A DNA stretch of 64,000 nt from an uncultured Clostridia bacterium (GTDB lineage Bacteria; Bacillota; Clostridia; Oscillospirales; Acutalibacteraceae), in the NCBI GenBank assembly GCA_944380885.1, contig CALWIZ010000001.1, positions 147,814-211,813 of the forward strand, given 5' to 3'. The translations under genes were made by a program, and so were the position numbers. Within the stretch, counting starts at the first letter, position 1, and each line of letters opens with the position of its first letter. This document shows, one piece after another, positions 15,954-25,867 of the stretch. The notes under the pieces were generated by a model. That model was given only the letters and a program-made list of their open reading frames with translations, was not told where the DNA came from and searched no databases.

Positions 15954-17738
15954 TTAAACTTCCTTTTCTGTGACGGCTATGGCAAGCTCACGCAGCTGAG
16001 CGTCGTCAACCTCTGACGGGGCGCCTGACATAAGCTCCGAAGAATTTGAGACCTTCGGGAACGCTACTACATCGCGCAGATTGTCACATCCGCACATAAG
16101 CATTACAAGGCGGTCAAGACCTATTCCCATTCCTCCGTGCGGGGGAGCGCCGTACCTGAAAGCGTCGGTCAGGAAGCCGAACTTTCTGTGCGCTTCCTCG
16201 TCTGACAGCCCGAGAGCCTTGAACATATGCCCCTGAAGCTCGGGGTCGGTAATACGGATAGAGCCGCTCGAAAGCTCTATGCCGTTGAGCACAAGGTCAT
16301 ACGCGTCGGCATATACCTTTTCCGGCGCGCTGTCAAGATACTGTATGCACTCGTCAAGCGGTTTGGTGAACGGGTGGTGCATAGCGTCCCAGCTGCCGGT
16401 TTCCTCGTTGTACTCAAAGAAAGGAAATTCCGTTATCCAGAGGAAATTGTACTGCTCGGGGATAATGTCAAGCCGCTTTGCCATCGTGAGCCTCAGCGCG
16501 CCGAGTACCGACAGCACTGTTTTTTTGCGGTCGGCTACAATAAGCACGACGTCGCCCTTTTCGGCGCCTGTGCGTTCGTATATGGATTTAAGCTCGTCTT
16601 CGGTCATAAACTTAGCAAATGAGCATGAGGGAGCGTCCTCCACCCAGCGGATAAAAGCAAGCCCCTTTGCGCCTATGCCTTTCGCTTCCTCGGTCAGCTT
16701 GTCGATTTCTTTTCTCGTATAAACTCCGGCGGCGTTTTTGGCGTTTATCGCCCTTACCGTGCCGCCGTTTTTAACCGTGTCGGCAAATACTCCGAAGCCG
16801 CAGTCCTTTACAATATCCGAAAGGTCGGTTATTTTCATATCAAAGCGTGTGTCCGGCTTGTCTGAACCGTAGTTCTCCATAGCTTCTGTATATGTGAGTC
16901 TCGGCAGGGGAGTTGGGACATCCACGCCAAGCACATCTTTGAAAAGACGTTTTACAAACCCTTCAGCAACCGCGAAGACATCTTCCTTTTCAACAAATGA
17001 CATCTCAAGGTCTATCTGGGTAAATTCCGGCTGACGGTCAGCGCGCAGATCCTCGTCGCGGTAGCAGCGTGCTATCTGCATATAGCGGTCGAAGCCAGAA
17101 AGCATAAGCAGCTGCTTGTAAAGCTGGGGAGACTGCGGCAGGGCGAAAAAGCTGCCCTTATGAACACGGGAGGGTACAAGATAGTCTCTCGCGCCCTCAG
17201 GGGTCGACTTTATAAGGGTCGGTGTCTCTATCTCGATAAAACCGTTCTCGTCAAAATAATCTCTTGTGACTTTGGCTATCTTATGGCGCATCATGATATT
17301 GCGCTGGAGCGGAGCTCTGCGCAGATCAAGATAACGGTATTTAAGGCGCAGCTCCTCTTTAGCTGCTGAATCGGAGAGTATCTCAAACGGCGGGGTCTCA
17401 GAAGCCCCGAGTATTTTAAGCTCCGTTACCTCTATTTCGATTTCACCTGTCGGAATTTCGGTATTGACCGATGAGCGCATACGCACCTTTCCCTTTGCCA
17501 TAACGACAAATTCGCTGCGTAACGCCGCCGCTTTTTCAAAAATATCACGGTCGGTGGTATCGTCAAAGGCAAGCTGTATAATACCTGTCCTGTCTCTTAA
17601 ATCCACAAAGATAAGACCGCCCAAATCACGCTGTCTCTGAACCCAGCCGGCAACCACCGTTTCGCTGCCGACCTTTTCCTTTGTCAGCTCACCGCAGTAA
17701 TCGGTGCGCTTCATTCCGTTCATTCTGTCCAGTTTCAA
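15954..17738 (-). CDS. aspS: Aspartyl-tRNA synthetase
   Basis: Class II synthetase charging tRNA-Asp (or tRNA-Asn if non-discriminating, which cannot be told here). The N-terminal OB-fold anticodon domain (VAGWVQRQRDLGGLIFVDLRDR) is followed by motif 2 (RCYRDEDLRADRQPEFTQID), a bacterial-type insertion of about 120 residues, and motif 3 (GIGLDRLVML). The start is placed at a TTG (17736-17738), 7 bases after AGAGGTG; in-frame ATGs at 17723 and 17714 have no ribosome site. Encoded 57 bases after hisS on the same strand. Confidence 0.95.
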   Translation of the reverse strand: MKLDRMNGMKRTDYCGELTKEKVGSETVVAGWVQRQRDLGGLIFVDLRDRTGIIQLAFDDTTDRDIFEKAAALRSEFVVMAKGKVRMRSSVNTEIPTGEIEIEVTELKILGASETPPFEILSDSAAKEELRLKYRYLDLRRAPLQRNIMMRHKIAKVTRDYFDENGFIEIETPTLIKSTPEGARDYLVPSRVHKGSFFALPQSPQLYKQLLMLSGFDRYMQIARCYRDEDLRADRQPEFTQIDLEMSFVEKEDVFAVAEGFVKRLFKDVLGVDVPTPLPRLTYTEAMENYGSDKPDTRFDMKITDLSDIVKDCGFGVFADTVKNGGTVRAINAKNAAGVYTRKEIDKLTEEAKGIGAKGLAFIRWVEDAPSCSFAKFMTEDELKSIYERTGAEKGDVVLIVADRKKTVLSVLGALRLTMAKRLDIIPEQYNFLWITEFPFFEYNEETGSWDAMHHPFTKPLDECIQYLDSAPEKVYADAYDLVLNGIELSSGSIRITDPELQGHMFKALGLSDEEAHRKFGFLTDAFRYGAPPHGGMGIGLDRLVMLMCGCDNLRDVVAFPKVSNSSELMSGAPSEVDDAQLRELAIAVTEKEV

Positions 17739-17795
17739 AACAAAACACCTCTGTATATAAAACGGTCTGAGGGTATTCAAAGCCCCGTACCGCTT

Positions 17796-19106
17796 TTATT
17801 TGCCGAGAACCGCGTCCTCTAAATCGCCTAAAGCGTCGGAGCGGATAAGTGACATAAGAATATCCGGAATACCGTCAAGTCCGGCTTCGGTCTCCTCTCC
17901 GGTTTTCATATTCTTGATACGGATTTTTCCGGTCTCAAGCTCGCTGTCCCCTATAACCGCTGAAAAGGCGGCGTTTATCTTGTCAGCGTACTTCATCTGC
18001 GCCTTAAGACCCCTGCCGCATATATCTGTCTGCGCCTTAAAGCCGTCCGCCCTCAAGGCTGAGCAGATTTCGGTTGCTTTAAGCTGTGCGGCGTCTCCCA
18101 TTGCGGCTATGTAAAGGTCACAGTCGCGCGAAGAGGGAAGAACAGTACCCTGAGAGTCAAGCAGCAGCATAATGCGCTCTATTCCCATGGCAAAGCCGAG
18201 AGACGGTACCGAAGGACCGCCCATCTGGGAAATAAGCCCGTCATACCTGCCGCCGCCGCATACGGTTGACTGCGCGCCGATATCTCCGGAAATAAACTCA
18301 AAAACCGTGCGGGTGTAATAGTCAAGCCCTCTTACTATATGAGGATTGACCGTAAATTCTATACCCGCCGCGGTAAGGTGGCGCTGTACCGCCTCAAAAT
18401 GTCCGCGGCAGTCATCGCAGAGATAGTCGGTCACGACCGGAGCTTTTGCGGCTATTGCGCTGCATACGGGCGACTTGCAGTCAAGTATTCTCATCGGGTT
18501 GCGCTCAAGCCTGTCCTTACAGGTGTCGCAAAGGTCGTCAATATTGTTTTTAAAATACTCTTTAAGCGCCGCCACATAGTCCTTGCGGCATTCGGGACAG
18601 CCTATCGAGTTTATTTCAAGCGAAATTTTTTCAATTCCGATATTGGAAAGCACCTGACGGGCGAGAGCTATTACTTCGGCGTCGGCCGCCGGAGCGGCAG
18701 CGCCTATGCACTCAACACCGAACTGGTGGAACTCGCGAAGCCTGCCCGCCTGCGGCTTTTCATAGCGGTAACAGCCGCCGATATATGCGGCCTTGACCGG
18801 CAGAGCGCCGTTTACAAGACCTTTTTCTATGGCGCAGCGGATTACACCGGCGGTAAATTCGGGGCGAAGCGTTATAGACCTGCCGCCTTTATCGTCAAAG
18901 GTATACATTTCCTTTTGCACCACATCGGTGGTATCTCCGACGCTGCGCAGAAAAACCTCGGTATGCTCGAAAACCGGCACCCTTATTTCTTTAAACCCAT
19001 ATAGACGGGCGGTTTCAAGCATTTTTCCCTCAACAAACTGCCATTTATAACTTTCGGCAGGCAGAATATCGCCGGTGCCTTTTACTGCACGGTTGATTTC
19101 AGACAT
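17796..19106 (-). CDS. hisS: Histidyl-tRNA synthetase
   Basis: Class II synthetase charging tRNA-His. Visible are RAVKGTGDILP at the N-terminus, motif 2 (YIGGCYRYEKPQAGRLREFHQFG), the histidine-specific signature GLDYYTRTVFEF and motif 3 (SLGFAMGIERIML). A CPEC and a CDTC/CDDC cysteine set in the middle suggest a small zinc insertion. The start MSEINRAV (19106) has GGAG 6 bases upstream; an earlier ATG (19118) lacks one. No T-box is evident upstream. Confidence 0.96.
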   Translation of the reverse strand: MSEINRAVKGTGDILPAESYKWQFVEGKMLETARLYGFKEIRVPVFEHTEVFLRSVGDTTDVVQKEMYTFDDKGGRSITLRPEFTAGVIRCAIEKGLVNGALPVKAAYIGGCYRYEKPQAGRLREFHQFGVECIGAAAPAADAEVIALARQVLSNIGIEKISLEINSIGCPECRKDYVAALKEYFKNNIDDLCDTCKDRLERNPMRILDCKSPVCSAIAAKAPVVTDYLCDDCRGHFEAVQRHLTAAGIEFTVNPHIVRGLDYYTRTVFEFISGDIGAQSTVCGGGRYDGLISQMGGPSVPSLGFAMGIERIMLLLDSQGTVLPSSRDCDLYIAAMGDAAQLKATEICSALRADGFKAQTDICGRGLKAQMKYADKINAAFSAVIGDSELETGKIRIKNMKTGEETEAGLDGIPDILMSLIRSDALGDLEDAVLGK

Positions 19107-19150
19107 AATAATCTCCATTCCGCCGCTTCAGGTAAGGCAAAAAGCAAGGC

Positions 19151-19180
19151 ATAATCTTCACAGCGGCAGTGAGGATTATA
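19151..19180 (-). promoter_or_regulatory. Probable hisS -10 region inside an inverted repeat
   Basis: A perfect TATAAT (19175-19180, minus strand) overlaps an imperfect dyad ATAATCcTCAC/GTGAaGATTAT (19151-19179). No good -35 is visible 17 bases upstream, where the mgsA terminator stem lies. The dyad could be an operator or a leader hairpin. Confidence 0.4.
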
Positions 19181-19184
19181 CCGG

Positions 19185-19214
19185 AAAAAATCCCGGCCGC
19201 CGCTAAACGGCGGC
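19185..19214 (-). terminator. Terminator after mgsA
   Basis: Reading leftward, GCCGCCG/CGGCGGC stem (19196-19214) followed by a TTTTTT run (A-run 19185-19190 on the plus strand). It separates mgsA from hisS. Confidence 0.75.
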
Positions 19215-19253
19215 AGCCGTCAAATATTAAAGTATCCGGCGCGTGGTACCGGT

Positions 19254-19658
19254 TTAATTGCTGCTTTTGACAATTTCGCGCCAGTCAAGATCGCCGCGCT
19301 CAAGTCCGTGGATAAGCATTTCCGCGGTAGCTATATTAGTGGCGACCGGTATGTTATGAACATCGCACAGACGCAGCAGCGCGCGCTCGTCCGGCTCGCT
19401 GGGCTTAGGATTGAGCGGGTCACGGAAAAAAAGCAGAAGGTCAATTTCATCACAGCCTATTCTGGAGGCTATCTGCTGGGCACCGCCCTGTGAACCGCCT
19501 AAAAATTTTACTATTTCAAGACCGGTCGCTTCGGAAACGGTTTTTCCCGTTGCTCCGGTAGCGACAAGGTTATATCTGCTTAATATGCCGCAGTATGCAA
19601 TGCAAAACTGCACCATAAGTTCCTTTTTTGCGTCATGCGCTATCAATGCGATCGTCAT
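19254..19658 (-). CDS. mgsA: Methylglyoxal synthase
   Basis: Converts dihydroxyacetone phosphate to methylglyoxal and phosphate, a bypass of lower glycolysis under phosphate limitation. It has the phosphate site ATGATGKTV, then [14 protein letters not shown], and the catalytic aspartate region [14 protein letters not shown] at 19658 with GGAG 8 bases upstream; a GTG three codons earlier is possible. It is encoded 19 bases after minD. Confidence 0.95.
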   Translation of the reverse strand: MTIALIAHDAKKELMVQFCIAYCGILSRYNLVATGATGKTVSEATGLEIVKFLGGSQGGAQQIASRIGCDEIDLLLFFRDPLNPKPSEPDERALLRLCDVHNIPVATNIATAEMLIHGLERGDLDWREIVKSSN

Positions 19659-19677
19659 TTGATACACTCCTTATTTA

Positions 19678-20409
19678 TTATATTTTTTGGGGGTCAGGAA
19701 GCAATATATGCTCACCCTCAAGCCTTGAGGCTATTCTGAGAAACGCCGACATGGGTCTGCCGCCGGATTTCAGCCGGTGTTTTACTGAAAGAAACATCAG
19801 CTCGTCGCTTGCGGGAACAATTCCGGCAAGCCGGAGACCTGCACTGTCCATAATATCGTCTATGTTGCGGAAAACCTTTTTCTTTATAAGCCTGCTTCTG
19901 AAATTGTTTATAATCAGTTTTGACGTACAGGAAATATCCGAAAGCATACCGCTTACTGCCGCCGCGTCCCTTACCGAAACGGGATCAGGCACCGCGACAG
20001 TGAGAAAGAGTGTACTTTCAGGCAGACACTTGTAAAGAGAAAAATCTATGCCGGCAGGGAAATCAAATATTACGGTATCGTACATTTCCGCCGCTTTTTT
20101 CGCAAATGCGGTAAAACGGTACGCGTCTATCATTCCCGGCGATGAAGGGGCGGGAATAAGATAAAGCCCGTCCGTACCGTCTACACTGTAAACGGCATCG
20201 CTTATTTCCTTGCCCATAAGTATGTCAGACAGATCGAAAACAGCCGATTTGTCTACGCCGAGCATGAGATCAAGACAGCGCAGTCCCTCGTCCATATCGA
20301 CAAGCAGTGTCTTTTTATTCAGCTTAACAAAAGCGAACGCCAGCCCTGCCGCAACAGTAGATTTGCCGACTCCGCCCTTACCCGATGTAACGGCGTAAAC
20401 ATGACCCAT
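19678..20409 (-). CDS. minD: MinD/ParA family ATPase
   Basis: Deviant Walker ATPase of 243 residues. It has the signature lysines in TSGKGGVGKSTVAAGLA, the switch-region VDMDEGLRCLDLMLG, and VIFDFPAGID as Walker B. The layout is that of MinD, which positions the division inhibitor MinC. However, no minC or minE is nearby, and the C-terminal amphipathic membrane-targeting helix is not obvious, so a MinD-like role is inferred. It follows mrdA but has its own promoter at 20444-20472. Confidence 0.85.
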   Translation of the reverse strand: MGHVYAVTSGKGGVGKSTVAAGLAFAFVKLNKKTLLVDMDEGLRCLDLMLGVDKSAVFDLSDILMGKEISDAVYSVDGTDGLYLIPAPSSPGMIDAYRFTAFAKKAAEMYDTVIFDFPAGIDFSLYKCLPESTLFLTVAVPDPVSVRDAAAVSGMLSDISCTSKLIINNFRSRLIKKKVFRNIDDIMDSAGLRLAGIVPASDELMFLSVKHRLKSGGRPMSAFLRIASRLEGEHILLPDPQKI

Positions 20410-20443
20410 ATATAAGGTTGCCCCTTTATGCTTCTGTGCTATT

Positions 20444-20472
20444 ATTGTAACACAGTGTTATATTTTTGTCAA
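20444..20472 (-). promoter_or_regulatory. Sigma-A type promoter for minD-mgsA
   Basis: Minus strand: TTGACA (20467-20472), 17-base spacer, TACAAT (20444-20449). The spacer contains AACACTGTGTT, a short palindrome that might be an operator. Confidence 0.7.
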
Positions 20473-20480
20473 TTTTTATA

Positions 20481-22451
20481 TCAATCAAGAACCGTAAAAG
20501 GTACGGTATCCTCCGTATTATTGTAATCCGCAAAGAAATAAGCGTCAAGTATTTCCCTTACGACAGTACCGGCGGAAAATCCTGAGTTGCCGTTTTCAAG
20601 CACTACCGATATTGCAATTTCCGGATTATCAAACGGCGCAAACGCGATGAACACGCTGTGATCAGCCTTTCCGTCCACCTGAGATGTGCCGGTTTTTCCT
20701 CCTACCTTTATCGGATAATCCCCAAGGGCAAGCCGTCCTGTACCGTCTTCCGTAACCGAAAGCATACCTTCCTTGACGGCGCTTAAATTTGAGTCTGAAA
20801 TTTTGATTTCGTTTAAAATTTCAGGCTCCGAGCGTTTATAAACGGTAGATATATCGTAGGACACTATCTTATCAATAAGACTTGCGCGGTAGTGGGTGCC
20901 GCCGTTGGCAAGCGTGGCGGTATAGTTGGCGAGCTGAAGCGGGGTAAATGCGTTTAACTGACCTATCGCTATCTGAAGAGTGTCGCCGGTGCCGTCTTCA
21001 ACATCAAGAATAATGCCCTTGCTGTCGTCAACCTCTACGCCGGTGGCAACCCCCAACCCGAACTGTCTGTAATAATCGGTAAGTGTTGTGGCGGTCACGC
21101 GTCTGCCGAGCTCATAAAAGAAATAGTTACAGCTTTTCGCCAGAGCGGTTTTAAGTACTATGTTGCCGTGATAACCCATACAGCTCGGCTGATAATCGCT
21201 GAAAAGAGTGTATGTGTGTTCGCATCTGATGATTTCGCCCTGTTTGTAAAGCCCGTTTTCGAGAGCGGCTATCGCTACAATAGGCTTTATTGTTGAGCCT
21301 ATCGGATAAACGCCCTGAAAAGCGCGGTCGGTAAGCGGCTTTGTCGGGTCGTTTAACAGTTTGTCGTAGTTCTCGCTCATAGTAGCGGAATCATATGTCG
21401 GATAGTTCGCGGCGCATATTACCTTGCCGGATTCGATATGAACCGCCACCGCCGCTCCGGCAACCGCTGTTCCGCCCTCGGACTGAAGTTTCTTTACCGT
21501 CGCGGCAAGTGAGTCCTGCGCGCTCCGCTGGATTTGCTTGTCAAGCGTCAGCATTATCGTTTTTCCGGCTACCGGCTCTTTCGTGACCTCGCTTGAGATT
21601 ATGTTTCCGTTAGCGTCTAACCGGTAGGTTATTTCGCCGTCGGTGCCGCGCAGGTATTCCTCTCCCCACGCTTCGATACCGCTTTTTCCTACCTTGTCAT
21701 CGTAGGAATAGCCTTTTTTCTTGTATTCGTCCCAGTCCTCGGCGTATATCGGGCCGACCGACCCGATAAGGTTCACGGCAAGCGAGGTGTCGGTATACTC
21801 CCTGAACGGGACAACATCGACCGAAACTCCCGAAAGCAGAAAGCCTGATTCGGAAATTTTCCGCATAAGCTCGGTCGGAATATCCTCCGCAAAGGTGTAG
21901 GGGTAGGATATCGAAAAATCGGCTATCGCCATACTGTAACGCACGCCCATTATGCGGCGCTTTTCATCGTCGGTGTATTTTTCGAGACCGTATTCCTCGA
22001 CCATAGCGTCAAAGCAGTTCTGCGCGGTAGCATAATGCGCCAGTTCAAGCTCTTTTATCAGCTTGTCGGTGGATTCCCCTTCCTTGAAGCCGTATGGAGC
22101 GGAAAGCGACATGGGAAGCTCGTCCTTCCACTCGACGCCGTTCTGCTCAAACAGCTTTATCAGTGTGAGTATCACATCGTTAAGGTCGTCTTTGACATAC
22201 GCCTTATTGAAAACAACATTATATCCGTCGCGGTTAATAGCTATTTTTCTGCCGTAGCAGTCAAGTATCTCGCCTCGCGGCGCTTTAAGCACTGCTGTTC
22301 TGACCGAGGTGGCGCCGTCGGTTTTATTTGTGTATTTTTCGGCGTTTACTATCTGTATTGAATACATACGTGCGGCGTAAAATATAATCGCCGCTATGAG
22401 TATGACTGACAGAACAGTAAGCTGAACCTGACTTTTTTTGCGGAAAGGCAA
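20481..22451 (-). CDS. mrdA: Penicillin-binding protein 2 (class B transpeptidase)
   Basis: Elongasome D,D-transpeptidase that cross-links glycan made by RodA. It has one N-terminal transmembrane helix, then a pedestal domain. The transpeptidase motifs are GSTIKP (SxxK serine), SCNYF (SxN) and GKTGTSQ (KTG). It is 656 residues, typical for the family. The start is a TTG at 22449-22451, with AAAGGAG upstream. It lies directly downstream of mreBCD, the classical rod-shape cluster order. Confidence 0.93.
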   Translation of the reverse strand: MPFRKKSQVQLTVLSVILIAAIIFYAARMYSIQIVNAEKYTNKTDGATSVRTAVLKAPRGEILDCYGRKIAINRDGYNVVFNKAYVKDDLNDVILTLIKLFEQNGVEWKDELPMSLSAPYGFKEGESTDKLIKELELAHYATAQNCFDAMVEEYGLEKYTDDEKRRIMGVRYSMAIADFSISYPYTFAEDIPTELMRKISESGFLLSGVSVDVVPFREYTDTSLAVNLIGSVGPIYAEDWDEYKKKGYSYDDKVGKSGIEAWGEEYLRGTDGEITYRLDANGNIISSEVTKEPVAGKTIMLTLDKQIQRSAQDSLAATVKKLQSEGGTAVAGAAVAVHIESGKVICAANYPTYDSATMSENYDKLLNDPTKPLTDRAFQGVYPIGSTIKPIVAIAALENGLYKQGEIIRCEHTYTLFSDYQPSCMGYHGNIVLKTALAKSCNYFFYELGRRVTATTLTDYYRQFGLGVATGVEVDDSKGIILDVEDGTGDTLQIAIGQLNAFTPLQLANYTATLANGGTHYRASLIDKIVSYDISTVYKRSEPEILNEIKISDSNLSAVKEGMLSVTEDGTGRLALGDYPIKVGGKTGTSQVDGKADHSVFIAFAPFDNPEIAISVVLENGNSGFSAGTVVREILDAYFFADYNNTEDTVPFTVLD

Positions 22452-22468
22452 TTAAATACGCTCCTTTC

Positions 22469-22981
22469 TCAGGCGTTTGTGCGCCTGTAAAAGTATCTGA
22501 AAATAAAATAATAAGGAAATATAAAAATATTTGTATAAATTATGCTCGGAAACGCATAGCTCAAAAGATAAGTGATGTTATCTTCTATATCGGTTATAAA
22601 GGCGTAGAAAAACAGCCAGCGCAGCAGGAAATAAAAAAGGCTTGTAAGCACCGAAAGCAGAAGTGCCGAGCGTATGTTGCGGTTAAAGAGGTTGTTTGAT
22701 ATAGCCGCCGTAAAAGCCGCGAAAAGCATCATCGCGACAGAATTGAAGCACAGCGTTCCCGCGGCGGCTGAGTCTGTAAGTATTCCGGTAATAAGTCCCG
22801 CCGCCGCCGCCGGAACAGGCTGGCTGAACATCGAAAAGGCGGTGAGAAGCGGAAGCATTAACATAGGCGACGCGTTTTTTATGCTGATATCGATCGCGTC
22901 GGTATAATGTATAATAAATGTAACGAAAAAAATCAGAATGGTCGCGAGGACGATCCACGGGTGACGTTTCTTTATCTGCAT
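22469..22981 (-). CDS. mreD: Rod shape-determining protein MreD
   Basis: A 170-residue membrane protein with about five or six hydrophobic segments, located between mreC and mrdA. Sequence identity of MreD is always low; the call rests on size, topology and position. It partners MreC in linking the cytoplasmic MreB filament to wall synthesis. Confidence 0.85.
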   Translation of the reverse strand: MQIKKRHPWIVLATILIFFVTFIIHYTDAIDISIKNASPMLMLPLLTAFSMFSQPVPAAAAGLITGILTDSAAAGTLCFNSVAMMLFAAFTAAISNNLFNRNIRSALLLSVLTSLFYFLLRWLFFYAFITDIEDNITYLLSYAFPSIIYTNIFIFPYYFIFRYFYRRTNA

Positions 22982-22991
22982 AGCACCACCC

Positions 22992-23852
22992 TTATTCTTT
23001 GCTGTCTGGCATAAGTCCGCCCTGACCCTCGAAATCGGTTATTACCATTACGCCCTTTATTTCACTGAAATCCACAAAAGGCTCTATATTTGCGTATATC
23101 GAGGTATTGTATTTGTCGCTGCCTATTGATTTTATGGTGCCTATAAGAAGTCCTGCCGGAAAAATTCCCTCTCCCGATGTCACTACATAATCGCCTACCG
23201 CTATATTGCAGGAGCGGGAAAGATTGTAAAATTTTGTAAGACCTTCGCCCGCAAGCTCCGCGGTGCCCGACAGTATTCCGGAATCATTTGTCCGGTTGTC
23301 GAGCGCTCCGGCGGTAAGCTCGGCGCTCAGCACCGTTACCACCTTTGAGGTGGTAAGTCCCGTCTGCGAGACAAATCCCACAAGTCCTGATTCGGTTATG
23401 ACCGGATCGTTTGCCTCTATGCCGTTTACTCTGCCCTTATTTATCACAAATCCCATATAAGGGTCTTCTTTGTCACGTGAAATCAGTGTAGCCGCGGCAA
23501 ACTGAAAACTCGGGTTATTGTCCTTTATTTCAAGATAGTTTTTATAAAACTCGTTTTCACTTTTTGCCTGCTCGTAATCGGCAAGCTGCTCCCTTAATTC
23601 CGCAATTTCGCTTTCAAGCTCCGCGTTTTCAAGCGAGAGCTTTTCCCCTTCGGTATAAATCGAAACAAATTCCGATATGCCTCCGGATATTTTGGCGGCA
23701 AGCGAGCGGAAGGGAGCGGTCACGGTGCCTATTATATCCGCCTGGGGCGACATTCTGCCCCCTATTACGGCAAAAGCCACCGAAACGGCGATAAGCGCCG
23801 CCGCTACGGCGAGTATAATTTTAAACTGACGGCTGCGGAAGAAAAATCGCAT
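22992..23852 (-). CDS. mreC: Rod shape-determining protein MreC
   Basis: Bitopic membrane protein of 286 residues. A short cytoplasmic RSRQFK tail is followed by a transmembrane helix (about 12-32), a coiled coil (about 65-100, LENAELESEIAELREQLADYEQ) and the beta-rich external domain, ending in GVMVITDFE. It connects MreB/MreD to PBP2-RodA. GGAGG precedes its ATG, and it follows mreB directly. Confidence 0.94.
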   Translation of the reverse strand: MRFFFRSRQFKIILAVAAALIAVSVAFAVIGGRMSPQADIIGTVTAPFRSLAAKISGGISEFVSIYTEGEKLSLENAELESEIAELREQLADYEQAKSENEFYKNYLEIKDNNPSFQFAAATLISRDKEDPYMGFVINKGRVNGIEANDPVITESGLVGFVSQTGLTTSKVVTVLSAELTAGALDNRTNDSGILSGTAELAGEGLTKFYNLSRSCNIAVGDYVVTSGEGIFPAGLLIGTIKSIGSDKYNTSIYANIEPFVDFSEIKGVMVITDFEGQGGLMPDSKE

Positions 23853-23882
23853 TTTTTTGCCTCCGGAATAAAAAATATAAAG

Positions 23883-24902
23883 TTATCTGAAACGTTTTCC
23901 GCGCCGGAAAACATAATTGTCAAAGCCGCTGTTAGCCTCAAGCCGCTTTGCGGTGCCCAGTACCACACAGTCAAGCGGATTTGCCGCTACTGACACCGGC
24001 ATTCCGGTCTCCTCGGCTATAAGTTCGGCAAATCCCCTTAAAAGAGCGCCTCCGCCGGTAAGGGTTATGCCGCGGTCAATAATATCAGCCGCAAGCTCAG
24101 GCGGCGTCTTTTCAAGCGTGAGCCTTATAGTGTCTATTATCTGGGAAATCGGGTCGGTCATGGCGTTTCGCACCTCTTCGGAGGTGATTATCACATTTTT
24201 CGGAAGCCCGTCCACCTGATTGCGCCCTTTTATTTCAATGGAGGTTTCGTTTTCGTACGGCTTTGCCGAGCCTATTTCTATTTTTATCTGCTCCGCAGTG
24301 CGTTCACCGATAAGCAGATTATGCTTTTTGCGGACGTAGTTTATAATCGCTTCGTCAAGGTCGTCGCCCGCCACACGGATAGACTGCGCGGTGACGATGT
24401 CTCCGAGTGAAATGACAGCGACCTCGCTGGTGCCGCCGCCTATATCAACCACCATGCTGCCTGCGGCGTCCCACACCGGAAGACCCGCACCGACCGCCGC
24501 CGCCATAGGCTCCTCGACAAGGTCAACATCGGTGGCGCCCGCCTGCTTAGCCGCGTCAAACACCGCGCGGCTTTCAACCTCGGTAACGCCCGCCGGTATG
24601 CAGACGACCATTCTTACACGCGAGAAAACAGAGCCTTTAAGTGCTTGTCTCACAAATCTTTTAAGCATTGCCGCGGTAACGTCGAAGTCCGCGATAACTC
24701 CGTCCTTCAGCGGACGGACAGCGATTATCGAGCCGGGAGTCCTTCCTATCATTTCCTTGGCTTCGGTACCGACCGCCCGCACGGCGTCGCTCCTTATATC
24801 ATAAGCCACTACCGACGGCTCACGCATTATTATTCCCTTGCCCTTTACGCAGACAAGGGTATTCGCGGTGCCTAAGTCAACACCGATATCTCTCGTAAAC
24901 AT
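23883..24902 (-). CDS. mreB: Rod shape-determining protein MreB
   Basis: Bacterial actin homologue that orients lateral wall synthesis. It has the actin-fold phosphate loops [13 protein letters not shown] and [17 protein letters not shown], and the adenosine loop [12 protein letters not shown]. Its 339 residues fit the family. It heads mreB-mreC-mreD-mrdA, with the lipid kinase gene 24 bases upstream on the same strand. Confidence 0.96.
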   Translation of the reverse strand: MFTRDIGVDLGTANTLVCVKGKGIIMREPSVVAYDIRSDAVRAVGTEAKEMIGRTPGSIIAVRPLKDGVIADFDVTAAMLKRFVRQALKGSVFSRVRMVVCIPAGVTEVESRAVFDAAKQAGATDVDLVEEPMAAAVGAGLPVWDAAGSMVVDIGGGTSEVAVISLGDIVTAQSIRVAGDDLDEAIINYVRKKHNLLIGERTAEQIKIEIGSAKPYENETSIEIKGRNQVDGLPKNVIITSEEVRNAMTDPISQIIDTIRLTLEKTPPELAADIIDRGITLTGGGALLRGFAELIAEETGMPVSVAANPLDCVVLGTAKRLEANSGFDNYVFRRGKRFR

Positions 24903-24926
24903 ATGAAAACTCCCTTTTAATCAGAT

Positions 24927-25847
24927 TTATTCAGTAATTTGAAGCTGCCCGCCGTTGTCCGGCACCACAAGCTCTATCGCGTTGTGAAGATTGGTGATAA
25001 CGGTTTTTTCGTCGCCCCTCGCGTACTCGCCGTCAAGCGTCCATGAAAGTCCGTCGCCGCCCGTGACCGTAACGCTCTCCGCAGTGAAAAATTCAATTCC
25101 CTCACGGTTAAAGTCCCGCTTGAGTATGCCGTCTATTATCGGCTGGAGCTTTAAAATATTGTCGGGATTGCGTATGAGAAGTATCTCAAACTTGCCGTCA
25201 TTGAGCTTTACGGCTGATTCGTCAAACTTGACTATTCCGCCTACCGACATTGAGTTTGAAACCGCTCCGAAAAGGAAATCTCCCTCGATTTCACGCCCGT
25301 CAGCCGAGAATTTAAGATGCACCGGCTTTATATTTCCGAGGCTTTTAATCCCCTCAAAAAAGTAAGCCGCCTGCCCGAGTACGTTTTTAACATCCTGCGG
25401 AGCGGAATACGAAGCGTCTGTAAAAGCACCGAAAGAGGCGGTATATGAAAAGTATTTGTCAGAAAATTTCCCTATATCCAGTTTTATTTTTCTGCCCGAC
25501 GCAATATCCTCGGCGGCTTTTTTTATGTTTCTTGATATTTTAAGTCCCGATGACCACTCGTTCAGCGTGCCTGACGGTATATATCCGAGAGTATATTGGT
25601 TGCCTGAGCGCATAAGACCGGTTATTACCTCGTTAAGAGTGCCGTCTCCGCCGCAGACAACGATTTCGTCATATTCGCAGGGACCGAGTGATGTGACACG
25701 GCTTGTAGCGTCTCCGCGGGCTTTGGTGGGATATACCGTAACAAGGTATCCCGCACGCGAAAAAATTTCCACAACTCCCAAAAGCTCGTTTCTCATACGC
25801 GCCCTGCCGGAGCAGGGGTTGACTATAAGAAGTATTCTTTTGTCCAT
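24927..25847 (-). CDS. YegS/BmrU-type diacylglycerol/lipid kinase
   Basis: Soluble lipid kinase of the diacylglycerol-kinase catalytic fold, 306 residues. IVNPCSGRAR and the nucleotide-binding VCGGDGTLNEV are clear. The second motif, PSGTLNEWSSGL, deviates from the common PLGTxNDFAR, so substrate preference is uncertain. It probably recycles diacylglycerol, for example from lipoteichoic acid synthesis. Situated between tsaD and mreB. Confidence 0.85.
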   Translation of the reverse strand: MDKRILLIVNPCSGRARMRNELLGVVEIFSRAGYLVTVYPTKARGDATSRVTSLGPCEYDEIVVCGGDGTLNEVITGLMRSGNQYTLGYIPSGTLNEWSSGLKISRNIKKAAEDIASGRKIKLDIGKFSDKYFSYTASFGAFTDASYSAPQDVKNVLGQAAYFFEGIKSLGNIKPVHLKFSADGREIEGDFLFGAVSNSMSVGGIVKFDESAVKLNDGKFEILLIRNPDNILKLQPIIDGILKRDFNREGIEFFTAESVTVTGGDGLSWTLDGEYARGDEKTVITNLHNAIELVVPDNGGQLQITE

Positions 25848-25867
25848 AAATACCCCGTCCTTTCAGG

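Noticed and set aside
19107..19253. Possible T-box riboswitch before hisS
   Set aside because: The region has GGTACC-like sequence, but not the T-box core AGGGTGGNACCGCG. The stem there is explained as the mgsA terminator.
24391..24804. 137-residue plus-strand ORF opposite mreB
   Set aside because: Shadow frame of a well-conserved actin-like gene; serine/threonine-rich translation with no motif or ribosome site.
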